DNA from: Actinomortierella ambigua
Taxonomy: Eukaryota; Mortierellomycota; Mortierellomycetes; Mortierellales; Mortierellaceae
Length of the DNA stretch: 64,000 bases
NCBI GenBank assembly: GCA_016098155.1
Contig: JAAAJB010000122.1
Span: forward strand, 1 to 64,000
Direction: 5' to 3'
The notes beneath the pieces are model-generated. The model was not told the origin of the DNA and searched no databases. It saw only the letters and a list, made by a program, of their open reading frames with translations. A program made the translations under genes and the position numbers. Of the stretch, positions 46,946-58,168 are shown piece after piece (position 1 is the stretch's first letter; every line of letters begins with the position of its first letter).

Positions 46946-49900
46946 CGAGTCCTTAGAGTTGCGGTTTGCAGTGGTAGGGAGTCTGTAGAGGGGGGGGTGG
47001 TGGCCTCATAAGCAAGAGGGGAGCAAGGATGGTGAGTCGAGAACGTCGGTGGGTGTGTAGGAAACGAAGCTTGGTACTCTATAACGAGAGGACGAGTTTA
47101 TTGGACTGACAAAATTGGTCACGCGCCATCATCTAGCACGCACAGTGGCTGTCCCGTATGATAAATTGCCTGGGGACATTGCATTGGTCAGAGACGACCT
47201 TCCCGATGCTCCATCTGCGCTGTACCAATGCAGCTGTACATTGTATGTATTCAAGGAGCTCTGACCAAGAGGTACTTGATTTTGCCGAACTCTATGTAGA
47301 TGCCTCCTTTGTTGAAATGTCATGGGAACAATAAACAAGATAGGAAGGCGATTGCGCCTTCCCATCTCCCCCAAAAAAATCTGAAAATGTATAAATACTC
47401 GAGGATCCCCGTCACAACGAAAAAATCGCAACGATAGTTGAAACAGGGACCCATCGTGTCCAAGAACAGAGAACAATATCTGTCCCCGAGTAATGCAGAG
47501 AGCATGCCTCTCTCTCGACAAATGGCCAATTATCATAACCCCGAAGGGGAACTGTCCGCTGTGTGAAGTAGCAAGAAGCTAGCTTGACTCCAGCGCAGGA
47601 GCCATGCCTCTTTGTCTGTTCCCTGTATATCGTTATCAAATCTTGGGTAACTTTGTGGATATCGCCTTTTTTGGCCTCCGTTGTAAACATTGATACAGCA
47701 CAGATATGGATCGCCCATCACAAAACAAGTCTGAGACTGATATAAACAATGACAATGCAACATATGGAAAAGGTTTGGTCTGCGGGTAGCAAGCATGTGG
47801 ATGGCAACAAAAACAATACAGGGAAGGAAGGGGAGGGGCGGGGAGACTCGGAAAATTGTGAATTTGGAGGATGACCCACTGGACACCCCAAAAGACCGTG
47901 TTTGGAGAATGCCTAGACGGAGATAGAGAGATTTGGAAGGCGAAGGGGACTCTAATCTTTGTCGCATTTACACTTTCTCCCCCAGATTCAAAGCGTGGCT
48001 TTAGATCAAAATGACTCTTTAATCTAGGTCTACACAAGCTCATAGAATAGAGAAGAACGCCATAGAAGTGCATCCGACGAAGTATTGGGTGTGGTTATGT
48101 AGAAGGATGCCCACTCCGTCTCGGCGACAATACAAAAATGAGTGTGCTGTCCCGTGCTTCAATATTTTTCTTCTCGCTGTCCCAAGCCAAAAACCCTAAA
48201 AAAAATGGAAAAAACGGGAGGGTTGCCTCTATTTATTGTTTTCTTTGATTTGTTCGATGACCTTCCCCTCCACCTTGCGCCCATCGCGCTGAGTTGACTG
48301 CATTGGCCAAAACTCTATTTGCTGTCTGTCTCATTTTGTTTGCTTGCACTCGTTTTGCATTGGAGTACTTTTTTCCAGCGCGCAGCCATTGTTTACAACA
48401 ATAATTTAAAAACAAAAGAAGGGGGGTGGAGGAACAGGGGAAGACCAGCCTGTAGCTGACAAATGCCTCACTTTTCATCAATCAATCACTCTTGCCGACT
48501 ATGATGATTCACAGTTGCTTGACTGCGCCAGTAAGAAAACAGAGAGAGACAGAGGGGAGACTGTTGTTACTCACAGCGGCATCTCTCGCTTGATGCCTCG
48601 TGGTGTTTCCACGTTTGCCGTCACTTTTAGGTTGGAGATTGAGGCGGTCCTGGGAAGCAGTGTGCCCAAAGAAAGAATAAGAACAAAGAGCTTCTTCAAG
48701 GTGGTACCTTTGGCTGTATTGTACTATGGCCCTGCTGATGTGTTCTTCAACTCAGCTTCTTCCCAGGACGCACCTGGGTTATGCGCCCCTATTGATGGAA
48801 CTCTCTCTCTCTCGCTCTCGCTCTCTTTCTCCACGCCCTATCGGTCAATCCACAAAGTGTTGAAAGAAAAGGAGGCCTGGTAATGAGAATACAGTGTGAG
48901 CAAGCAACAAGCATCATCGCCTTGCTTTGCACGCCACAAGGTGGCAAGAGAATAGGAAACAACGCCGACGAGCTGACAATCTTTTTTTCTGCTGGTGAGA
49001 TGAGGAAGTGTTATTCCGCTCCTCCCTCCCACACCACTCAATTGGGCACAAACAAACAGGTAAACAAATGCTCATGCTATGACACCCTCCTCTCCGTGTC
49101 TCCTCTCCCCTGCGCTCGCGCAGCCTAACCAATGTTCCTCGAGCTCGCCATCCACACACAAAGAGAGAACAAAACATAGTCAATTGAAGGGACGTGCCAT
49201 TGCACCACTCGGGGAAAAGGGAGGGGGACCCTTCTTGCACTGACTGTGCCTCCTCTCCCTCCCCCCGCATCCTCTCTTCTATGATCTCCCTCCCTCTCTC
49301 CCTTTTTCGCATGGGCGGGGTGCAAGCCTGCCTACCTCGCATTGCCTGTTGTACCTCAAATGGATAAACCCAACGCGAATGGAGGTCAAGGTTTACCACA
49401 TACCGTCTCGCTGGAGCAAAGGCAAAAATGGAAACGAGAAGCAACTCAATCGCCGGATATGGAATCGAAAATTACTTTTGAGCAAAGAGTTGGGATCTCC
49501 TCCCCACTTCTCTCTAAGGACATGATTCACTCGAGCGTTCACCACCACCACCACCACCACCACCACCAAGCCTGAACCCGAGGACAGCTGTTAAAGTACT
49601 CTAAGCAAAGACAGACATCCTCCACCGTCTAAAAAAGCAGATATCCTATGCAAGTATCCTAGAAACCAAACAAGAATGAGAGGGGTGGGTGGCGTGCCAG
49701 ATGACGGGTATGTCTCGCTCGCAACATTGTAAAGTGGCGAGCAGGTTGACAGTTTTCCCCACTCGCTCAGTAATTACCCACTCCACTCCTCCCAACATGT
49801 CCCCCCCCCCTCGTTCTCTACTCTCCCATTGTCTCTTTCTCTCAACCTTGCGGCTGGTCATCTCCAAGTCAACAATTACTCATACCCATCTACCCAAGAT

Positions 49901-50066
49901 TGCGCACAACAACGAAGATAAACAAACTCTGGCTTTTTTTCTTCTTCCCCTTCCCCTCAGTGAACAGGCAAACAACATTGAGAGCAAAAACCAAACTGTA
50001 ATTGCTCCTTCTCCTGTTCTCCCCCGTTTTCTATTTCCCTCTTCTTGCCCTTTCCTTTCGAAAGAT
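46946..50066. other. Gene-poor 3.1-kb region
   Basis: I see no supported gene. It includes CT/CG-rich simple sequence (48801-48825) and a CAC repeat at 49540-49567 that yields a poly-His frame. The last 300 bp are pyrimidine-rich and belong to the arrestin gene's promoter. Open frames up to 176 codons lack domains. Confidence 0.45.
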
Positions 50067-50075
50067 TATAAAAGG
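50067..50075 (+). promoter_or_regulatory. TATA box of the arrestin-related gene
   Basis: TATAAAAGG lies 145 bases upstream of the ATG at 50220. A long pyrimidine-rich leader (50120-50190) follows, a common layout in strongly or conditionally expressed fungal genes. Confidence 0.55.
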
Positions 50076-50219
50076 CCATGAAGATTTTGCCATCCCCCAA
50101 TTAAACAACAAGAAACCTCCCTAATCTCTTTTTTCACTCAACCTTTTTCTCTCTGTCTCTGTCTCTCTCCTCTCTTACCCCTCTACTCTTTTTTCAATAT
50201 ATACCCATCCACGCACACA

Positions 50220-51908
50220 ATGACTGCCTACATGTCCATTGCTCTCCAAGATGACTACCTTGTCCTCTCAGATACCCCTTCCCCCTCCTCACTATCGGTT
50301 GTCGACGTCGTGACGACGCCGCCAACCTCTCCACGCATGGATGGTATTTCTACTCTTCCTGGTTCGCGGACGTCAACTTTCTCATCCTCATTCTCTATTG
50401 CCTCTTCGGCTGTCTCTTCCTCGAGAGACTCGATCGCTGCTTCGTCCATCTCTGCTGTCTCTACCTCGTCATCCCCATCTCAGACATATATCCGTGGTAC
50501 CCTAACGGTCACATTCCCCAGAGCGACCAAGGTCACATCGCTTGCGATTGGCCTCAACGGTGCGACACAAATCGCTTTCCTCGGCGGCGGCAAGAGGTCT
50601 CATTATTCGCGCCACTTCCTGCGGTCACAGGCCTTCATCATTGAACCTTCACCCAATTCGGACCAGTACACCCTCGTTGAGAAAGGCACATACGAGTACC
50701 CCTTTGCAGTCCCCATCCCCAATGCCTCGGAACTGCCCCCCTCAGTCTCCACTCCTCACGGCGGCACGACCTACCGCCTGACTTCTGTACTCAATGTCCA
50801 TAAGACGGCAGCTAGTGCCATCATGTCATTCTTGACTTCGCCCTCGACCATCACCAGCGCGCGCAACGTCCAGATTTATCGCAAGCCCACCTGGTCCGCC
50901 TTGGGCCAGGGAGACGCCAGCGCTGCAGGGAACCAGGAGCTGGAGCGGCAACAGGAGCACGAGGCCGCCATGGCCTATGAGACCATCAACCACGTGTGGC
51001 CGGGACAACTCGAGGCGATTGTGACTCTGCCCTATGTCCAGCTCCCGCCCAAGGCCCGACCTGATCTGCAGTTGCGCATTAAGGTGCTCCGGTCGTTGCT
51101 AGAGATTGAAAACTTCCAGGCAGCGCTGTGGGAGCGCGCCGTATACCGCACCAAGACCATTGCTGGCCAGATGAAGGTGATTGCTGTCAAGGAGCGGCCG
51201 ATTACCATCCAGCGGTGTGAGGCGGGCTGGAGACGCGACTCTACCTCGACAGACCCAGTCCCTCGCATTTTTGAAAAGATTGTCTTATTCACGATCCCCA
51301 GGGCCACGCGGTCACACAAGGACAACTGGACATCACGTTCGCTCAACCCTTCTTCCTCTCTCCGCATCCCCACGCGCGAGGAAGTGGCCCGGCTCAAGAC
51401 CGAGAGCGAGAATGCCAAGGACTCTGAATGGGCCACCGACTCGCCGGTCGAGATTGAGATCCAGCACTTTATCCGCTTCTCGGTCCATGTGCTCGGCTCG
51501 ATCGACGCCAAGGGCAAGGTGTCCAAGGAGTCTGTCGAGCGTGTCTTTGGTGATATCAACGTCGTTGTGCGTGGCTTTGAGAGTGAGGCCGAGACGGATA
51601 GCACGGGATTGCCAACATATCTGGGTTCGTTTGCCACCAGCCGCCTGTCGACGGAGGAGGCCCACGAATTCACCTTTGACATGAATGGCCACCAAGTCCT
51701 CGTGTCGCCGTCTGCATCCCCTAGCCAGCGCAACAGCGATGAGCTCACGGAGGAGGACCGACGTCTTCACCTTCCACTGGAAGACGATGCCATGTTGGCA
51801 CTCTTTGGCATGAGCAACCGCCATGGATCACAGACCCCTCCCAGCTACGAAGAGACAATGAGCCAGCTCAACCAGTCTCTAACGAATGCAATGGGGATCT
51901 CCTCGTGA
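50220..51908 (+). CDS. Arrestin-related trafficking adaptor with PY motifs, 562 aa
   Basis: Alpha-arrestin (ART) family adaptor. These proteins recruit a Nedd4/Rsp5-type ubiquitin ligase to plasma-membrane transporters for endocytosis. Single exon, with an unambiguous ATG shortly after the TATA box and leader. A Ser-rich N-terminus precedes the arrestin-N half (RGTLTVTFPRATKVTSLAIG, GTYEYPFAVPIPN, TYRLTSVLNV). The arrestin-C half follows (GQLEAIVTLPYVQLPP, LQLRIKVLRS, EIEIQHFIRFSVHV). PY-type ligase-binding motifs are PPSYEE near the C-terminus and GLPTY at about residue 465. Length is in the usual ART range. The specific cargo cannot be read from sequence. Confidence 0.88.
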   Translation: MTAYMSIALQDDYLVLSDTPSPSSLSVVDVVTTPPTSPRMDGISTLPGSRTSTFSSSFSIASSAVSSSRDSIAASSISAVSTSSSPSQTYIRGTLTVTFPRATKVTSLAIGLNGATQIAFLGGGKRSHYSRHFLRSQAFIIEPSPNSDQYTLVEKGTYEYPFAVPIPNASELPPSVSTPHGGTTYRLTSVLNVHKTAASAIMSFLTSPSTITSARNVQIYRKPTWSALGQGDASAAGNQELERQQEHEAAMAYETINHVWPGQLEAIVTLPYVQLPPKARPDLQLRIKVLRSLLEIENFQAALWERAVYRTKTIAGQMKVIAVKERPITIQRCEAGWRRDSTSTDPVPRIFEKIVLFTIPRATRSHKDNWTSRSLNPSSSLRIPTREEVARLKTESENAKDSEWATDSPVEIEIQHFIRFSVHVLGSIDAKGKVSKESVERVFGDINVVVRGFESEAETDSTGLPTYLGSFATSRLSTEEAHEFTFDMNGHQVLVSPSASPSQRNSDELTEEDRRLHLPLEDDAMLALFGMSNRHGSQTPPSYEETMSQLNQSLTNAMGISS

Positions 51909-53282
51909 ACTCCTTTTTTTTCGGGCTGTTGTTGCACTCCATCCATCCTCCTCCTCCTTTTGTTGATGTTTTTTTTTTATTTGTTTGCATCCCTTTGCAC
52001 TCTCTCTACTCTATGAACATCTATTTTCCGACCGCACACGCCCCTCTCCACTCATTCCCGTGATACCTGGGTTGGAGGTCCAGACAACGCTACACCACGC
52101 TTTGGTCCCTCCACCCCCTCCCTCTGTCGCTTTTTTACCGAGATGAAGAGCTTCTTTCCTCCTTCGCTGTTGGAGCAATCCCCCCTTTCTCTTCCCCCGA
52201 GATTTTATTCTCCGGAAAACAAAAAAGAAAGCACGCAGAGTGGAGGGATCCCTCCCTTCACACCTTTCCTGTCTGAATACCCATGTTCTACAGAAAAGGA
52301 GCTCGACCACCCTCTGCCCCTCCTTTTTCTCTCTGCCTGTGACTCCACAAGCGAGATAATAATACGAACATTATAATTACAATAAACCTATATGAATATG
52401 AGACCATGGAATCAACGTGCGCTCCAACATCTTCTCGAGCACCAAACAAGATAACCATGGCTACCCACATCGAAAGCAGCCTCAACTTGTTTACAATGAG
52501 GCGGATATAATAACTCAATACCAACAGGGAGTCATTCGCATGGTTGAATAGGGGTGAGCCGAGGAACCAAAAAAGGTTTTTGGAAGATTGTTTTTGTCGG
52601 TGGTCAATACACAGTTCCTCTTTCTGGGCGGTGAATCATCTTATGTCCTAACTCTTTGAACTCGTTTTGAACAAAAGAAGAAATTGCACGCCGCGCTCTT
52701 CTCGCCCCCCCCCCATCCCCCTTTCTTTTCCCTTTCCGCTCCCCCGCACTCCGCCTCTTTAAAAACCCTATCCTCTCCCGGCTCAGCAAAAATATCTTTA
52801 TTTGGGGGATTGACTGCGGGGTAGGTAGGTGGGGAGAGAGGGAGAACGAAAAGAATAGAGAAATCATGATAGGAATGAAACATAAATGTCGTTTTGAAAG
52901 AAAGAAAATACCATCAATATGGTGCGTAACATGGAAGGAAATAGCCTGTAAACAAACCATCACACGAATGTGCTCTTTGATGTTTACAAAGATAGGAAGG
53001 TGAGATGGAGTGATTGTTATCGTTGTTTTTGTTCTTATTTTTTTTTCTGTTGGTTGGTTGGTTGGATCGAAACCTTTTGTTCATTCAAGCGAGTGGTTCA
53101 GCCCCTCCACTCGATTTGATGATAGTCCCGATAGAGCATGACCCTATGCAGAGATATGTACAGCTCCAAAGGCGCGGAGGGGTGGGTATACAAGGCGCTG
53201 GGTTACCCCCCAAGAACATCCTGTACCAACTGTTTTGTATCGCAAGCTCATAAACGTTTAAGACAACTGTTAGGGCAGTTCA
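51909..53282. other. Convergent spacer of 1.4 kb
   Basis: Stop codons of the arrestin gene and the next minus-strand gene face each other across it. It is pyrimidine-rich near the arrestin 3' end, AT-rich at 52360-52400 (possible 3'-end signals AATAAA-like at 52380), and has a GGTT repeat at 53051-53064. No gene is supported. Confidence 0.45.
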
Positions 53283-54509
53283 TCAAGATAGCACAAAATT
53301 TGAGCAAGATACGTATTTTTTTGTTACATTTACCCGCCGGTATTTGCACCGTCGCTGTGGTTTGTCGTCATCGCTATCTCCTGAATTGAGCGGGTAGTCG
53401 CTCTCGTTATCCGATTCATCAAATGTACGTTTGCGGTAGTACCACGAGGCCGTTGGAGACGGCATTGGCGAGTACGCGCTCATGGACGTCGTCACGGTAG
53501 GTGAAGTGGGAATTTCGGCGCGTGTGCCGACCGTGGCGGGCCTAGGTTGTCGCTGGGGACGGCGTTGGCGATCCTGGTGGTGGTTGTGGCGAATGTGGCT
53601 GTATCTGTGAATGCGGCTGTGGTTGGTATGGTAGGTACGGCGATGCAACAATAGACGACGCAAAGGCAAAGTCTGCTCACGGAAATTGGTGTCCACGCTG
53701 GAGGAGAACAATGAACCTGCATTATTCTTGCCCTGTTCTTGTGTACTCTCGCTGTCGACGACGGTGCCCGTATCCATGCTAGGTTGGAGGCTCATGCTAT
53801 GATCACCGTCCCTATTGTTGCAGTAGTCGTAATGATGGCTAAGGCTGTCGTCGTCGTCGTCGTCTGCAAGAAATGATGCGACGTCCGAGCCCGAATCTGA
53901 GCCGTCAGCCTCATTCTCAGCCTCATTCTCCTCTTCCACCTCCACCACCTCTCCATCATCAATAATATGAACATCATCATCATCCTCGTCGTCGTCGTCT
54001 CCGTTTTCTTCGGAATCACCATCGCCGTCCTCCTTTTCCTCTTCTACCATCTCGATATCAGAATCGATATCAGAATCGCCCTCATCCTCGAGATCATCAC
54101 CTCTTCTATCATCATTATGGATCGACATGTACTCGTGGAGACCGCCAGTGCCTTCCAGGTCCATGGCCTCGGTGACCGTCAGGACAAGGCGGAAAGAGTC
54201 CTCTCCATCATAGCTTGGCACTCCGTAAATATCAAGTTGGCCTCGCACCAGCAACTGCTTGCCGATCTGAAGCGATGCCCACCACGTCGGTGGTGGAGCA
54301 GTCTGTTGCTGCTCCTGCGATAGAGATACAGGAGGAAGAGGAAGAGGAGGAAGACAAAGGGGATAGGCGAGTCGTATGGCTGTGCCGTTGCTGGAGGTGG
54401 CCAGGACGCGAGATGTTGAAGGACGGATATCGGTAACTACGATGCGCATCCAGGATGTTGGGATGCATACTGCCTCACTTGTCATTTGGCTTGTCGAGAG
54501 TGGGAGCAT
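53283..54509 (-). CDS. Unrecognised acidic protein, about 409 aa
   Basis: Single long frame; ATG at 54509 (MLPLSTSQ) or at 54485 (MTSEAVC). No family recognised. The first 120 residues look folded: SWMRIVVTDIRPSTSRVLA, then TWWASLQIGKQLLVRGQLDI and DSFRLVLTVTEAMDLEG, alternating strands that could form a beta-barrel-type fold. Next come about 150 residues of Asp/Glu runs, then an Arg/His/Thr-rich segment and a basic end (RRCKYRRVNVTKK). The mix of acid and base suggests a nuclear nucleic-acid- or histone-binding protein (inference). A 3' intron cannot be excluded. Divergent from the next gene by 230 bp. Confidence 0.6.
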   Translation of the reverse strand: MLPLSTSQMTSEAVCIPTSWMRIVVTDIRPSTSRVLATSSNGTAIRLAYPLCLPPLPLPPVSLSQEQQQTAPPPTWWASLQIGKQLLVRGQLDIYGVPSYDGEDSFRLVLTVTEAMDLEGTGGLHEYMSIHNDDRRGDDLEDEGDSDIDSDIEMVEEEKEDGDGDSEENGDDDDEDDDDVHIIDDGEVVEVEEENEAENEADGSDSGSDVASFLADDDDDDSLSHHYDYCNNRDGDHSMSLQPSMDTGTVVDSESTQEQGKNNAGSLFSSSVDTNFREQTLPLRRLLLHRRTYHTNHSRIHRYSHIRHNHHQDRQRRPQRQPRPATVGTRAEIPTSPTVTTSMSAYSPMPSPTASWYYRKRTFDESDNESDYPLNSGDSDDDKPQRRCKYRRVNVTKKYVSCSNFVLS

Positions 54510-54739
54510 GTGGGTACATGTCCTTGCAGTTTTTTTTATGCGCGTGTGGTGTGTGGAGGAGTAAAGGTGAAAGATTGTGAAATGCCATGGCTCCTGTATT
54601 TTCTCCTCAGGACTCAAACAATAGAGTTATTTTAAATCTTTTGCAGGATTGGTGGCAACTCCCCTCGGTCTCGTAAAAAATTCCAGCAGCCTCAGAGTGA
54701 TCAGGGCAAATCAAACCACCCATTCCTCATTGCATCCTC

Positions 54740-55289
54740 ATGCGTCGCTTCCTTGGCCTTAAGCTCATCCCCTCACTCCCAGCCACCACTGCGATCACAA
54801 CATCAGCCATTTTGCATTGCTACCGTCGTCCTGTCCCTCTCCGAGCCTTCTCTACAAAAATGGCCGACACCACAACACCCACCTCCTCCACAGAACAACA
54901 CAAGGATCAGCGCGACTCACAAAAACCCGCTCTGACCCTGCCTGCGCCAGGCGATATCTCTTCATCCAACACACTCGAGGTCAATGGCCAAGATCTCAAG
55001 CTTGACTTGCTTGGTCCTGTCGGTAATGCATCTTATCTAATTTTTCTTTGTCAACAATTTGCACTGATAGCTCCACTCTTCACGCTTCTAATTTTTCATC
55101 ATCAATTGCTTTTCTTATTATTCTTTAAAATCAGTGGTCAACGAAGATGGGAGCATGTCGCGGATTGACAACTGGGCCGAAATGTCCGAGATTGAAAAGG
55201 CCAATGTCCGTCGGATCCTGGTCAAGCGCAACAACCAACGCCTGGCTCGCTTACGTGCCCAACAACAACAGGATGAAAACAGCTCTTAA
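54740..55289 (+). CDS. Small conserved protein with mitochondrial-type presequence, 145 aa
   Basis: Exons 54740-55022 and 55135-55289, in frame (GTAATG donor, ATCAG acceptor). The N-terminus (MRRFLGLKLIPSLPATTAI, then HCYRRPVPLRAFSTK) is rich in Arg/Ser/Thr without acids, as in mitochondrial targeting. A second in-frame ATG (54860, MADTTTP) follows directly, so leaky initiation could yield a shorter cytosolic or nuclear form. The C-terminal 55 residues form the conserved part: VVNEDGSMSRIDNWAEMSE, IEKANVRRILVKRNNQRLAR. A similar 'VNxDGTLSRIxNW..M...E......l.KRNxxRLA.L' signature is known to me from uncharacterised small eukaryotic proteins. Function is unknown. It ends 84 bp from the convergent NOC4 stop. 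Confidence 0.78.
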
Positions 55290-55373
55290 GAATGCTTGAC
55301 TTTGGTATTACAGAAAAAAAAATGAAATGAAATTGTTTTATGCGTGGAAAAAAAATACAGATTTTCTTTTCTA

Positions 55374-57817
55374 TTAGAAGACCCAGGCCTCCCAGCCAGG
55401 CACCACGGCTTCCTGCTGCTCCTTCTCCTTCTCATCCTCATCATCATCATCGGTTGGCTCCGCCTGCTGGCTCGCAGCAACAAACAAGCCCTTGGGGATC
55501 TCGATGGCGAGAGCTGGGCTAGTCTTGTGCTTGCGCTTGAGCTCGGTGTCGAACATGGTCGCATACGTATGATCCAAAAAGTCCTCGAGGTTGTACGAAG
55601 GCTTGGTGAACTGTTCGTTGAAGATCTTGGCCAGCGTCGCCACGTTTGGTGAAAAATGTGTCTGCAGCGTCTTCAATTCCCACAGCGAACTCTCCAGCGC
55701 ATGGCACTGAAGCGGATCCTTGGCCTCATGGTCGTACACGTCATCCTGTTCACTTGTCGCCTTGTTGGTGTTGTGGATCATTTGCATACATGTTGGATGC
55801 CGCTTCAGCAGGTTGTAGATGAATGGAATCAGGATCACAATCGACGTTGGAGGACTGCTCAGACCCAGGCGGGCCATGCGCTTGATGAAGGCTGCGGCCA
55901 TTTGAGAAGGCATGAGTCTAAAATACAACAACACCATGAGAACGGTACACAGAGAGTATGAGTGCGAGATGAAAAGGAAAGGCAGAGACATGGTTATACA
56001 GGACTAAGAAAAGGATGAGGAAAGGAGTGAGGACGAAAAAGATATTTGACACTTACGGAGAGGACAAAAAGATATCAACTTGCGAGAAGAAGCGAGCACG
56101 ATACTTGACATGCATCAAGTTGCGATCGAAGAGCATGTAGAGCTTGGGGAAGAAGTCGGGATAATCCCTAGAGTGCGAAGAAGGTAGAGAAGGAAAAAAA
56201 ATCAAACCATGTTAGCATGTTATGATTGCAACATATTTGTCGGATAGCCTGGACCGATGCCATGCAGTTATATTAGGCCGCAGGACGTACAAGTTGTGTT
56301 CCGTGATGAGGACGAAAAGACCCTTGAGAGCCAGCAGACTGACAGCACCACCAGCATTGTACGAGTCGGTCAAAAAGTCCATCAAGACTGTTGGGCGAGG
56401 CATGTGTGGGATGATACGCTTGTGGGCAATCAGCAGCGTCTTCTTGTAGATGATGTTTGTAAATGGCAGCTTCATGACCGCGATCCAGCAATCTGAGAAA
56501 ATTCGCTGATGATTGTGCAGTGTCAAGAGAGGGTGCTTCTTCATGGGACCGCCACTCGATCCTCCGGAGGCATCCTTGGTCAGATCTTCCACCTCGTCAT
56601 CCTCGTCCTCTGAGAATCCAAAGCTATCGCCCTCGTACTCCTTCTTGTCGTGCTCTATGAGTCAGGGAGGCAATCGAGATTCGCAACCATGTCAGCATGA
56701 TTGTGCTCTACGTGATCATCTTTGATTTTGTCTCCAATGCCAGAGTCCAATTGCCTGGTATCATAGTCTCCCAAACTAAGGATGCCTTACCTGGATCAGG
56801 GTGACCAGTCCAAAACTCATCGAGCTCCTTGGCGTCAGTGGGCATAGTCTTCAGTGTCTCCAGAATACCAAACGAGTTTTCCAGCAACAGCGACAACTTT
56901 TCAGGAGATGCCCGGTTCGTCTTTTGCTTCTATTTAATTCCATTCGCCAGCGGTTTGAACAGCTTCGTTATTAATACCATTGTACATTGCAGTATGGATT
57001 TCCTCTCACTCTCTCCTCATCATGACAAAGAGATCCCCAGAAACAATACCTTGGCCTTAGGAGCCTTTCCATCCCTCTTGGCAGCGCTACCAGCAGGCGT
57101 ACCGAGAGCTACAGTGACGATGGTAGCAGCATTCTTCAAGAAGTAGAAACGCAGATCGTCATAGTATCCAAAGTACTTTGTCGTGAACTCGCTGAGCAAT
57201 GCCTCATTCATGGTTGTGCAGTTGAGCAAGGCCTCGACCACCCGATGGTACAGATCATTGGCAAAATGGTGTCCTCCTGAAAGCGTCGCCAAGAAGGCCG
57301 ACTCGAGCTTGACCAGGTCGAGCAAGATTTTGAGGGCTGGGATCTGCAGACCCGGCTCCGACGAGTGAGACAGGATCTCGGACAGCTTGTTGAGGTACTG
57401 AACATAGTTGTCACGCAGCCACAGGGTGACGGTGGCCTTCTTTTCGTCCGCACCACTGTTTTTCTTGGGCTTTTGCAGCTCACCTCGCGAGAGCATTGGC
57501 GAGAAGACTCGGAAGAGGGCGTGGGTGGCTGCATGGACAACCTTGGGGACGGGGCTGTCGCAGTGCTGGATCAACGTGACAATGTTGTTGAGATGTGTCT
57601 TGCTCTCGGCAACCTGGCGCTCCAATTGCCGGATCGCCTCAATCGTCTCTTTGGTCTGCTTCTCCTAGAGGCGGGGAAAAGAAGGGGTGGGGGATATGAA
57701 TGAAGGTGTCAGGGTTCTATGAGTTGTTGTGGGCCTAGGATTTACGGGTAGATAGTCCATGTTCCTTACAGATGCCGACGCTGTTGAGTTTGCCCTTGCA
57801 CGTTTTGGGACAGCCAT
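55374..57817 (-). CDS. NOC4: Nucleolar complex protein 4 (NOC4), 606 aa
   Basis: NOC4 with NOP14 supports 40S pre-ribosome maturation and export. Minus-strand exons: 57817-57770, 57664-57050, 56929-56791, 56654-56291, 56167-56057 and 55917-55374, all in frame. The start MAVPKRARANSTASAS is basic. Blocks seen: EKQTKETIEAIRQLERQ, YVQYLNKLSEILSHSS, LQIPALKILLDLVKLES and YFGYYDDLRFYFLK. Later blocks are LLTLHNHQRIFSDCWIAVMK, FTNIIYKKTLLIAHKRIIP, YPDFFPKLYMLFDRNLMHVK, YRARFFSQVDIFLSSP, and AFIKRMARLGLSSPPTSIVI (the CBF/Mak21-type domain). The tail is acidic with DHTYATMFDTELKRK. Yeast Noc4 is 552 aa and human NOC4L 516. Divergent from the mL50-like gene with 351 bp between start codons. Confidence 0.95.
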
Positions 57818-58168
57818 TGGAGATGGGATGGGAATGAATGAGGTAAGACGACGGTGGAGTGGGAGGGAGGGGGGTCTGAGAGTCCAAGTTTGAAGAAGAG
57901 TCTCCAGCTCAGGTCGCCACCATTGCAGCCAAAAAAAATTTGGCTGGTAGCAATAAGTGGCTTGTGTTTGCTCTGGGTTGGGGTCGCTGTGGAAAGGGAG
58001 AAGGGAGAGGCAGCCCCCCTCCCCACTATGGCTGACCCGCCCTCTCGGAGAAAGCAGAGAGACGAAAAAGTTGAACGGACTGTCTGAAGTTCAGGTCCCC
58101 TATCCCCCCTCCCATTCATTGGCTTTGACTTTCCATTCGATTCAACCCAATCCCTCTTTCAACACATA
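57818..58168. promoter_or_regulatory. Divergent promoter between NOC4 and the mL50-like gene
   Basis: A 351-bp spacer serves two genes of ribosome assembly, cytoplasmic on one side and mitochondrial on the other. G-rich and C-rich tracts (57860-57875 and 58015-58024) are visible. No TATA box stands out. Confidence 0.5.
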
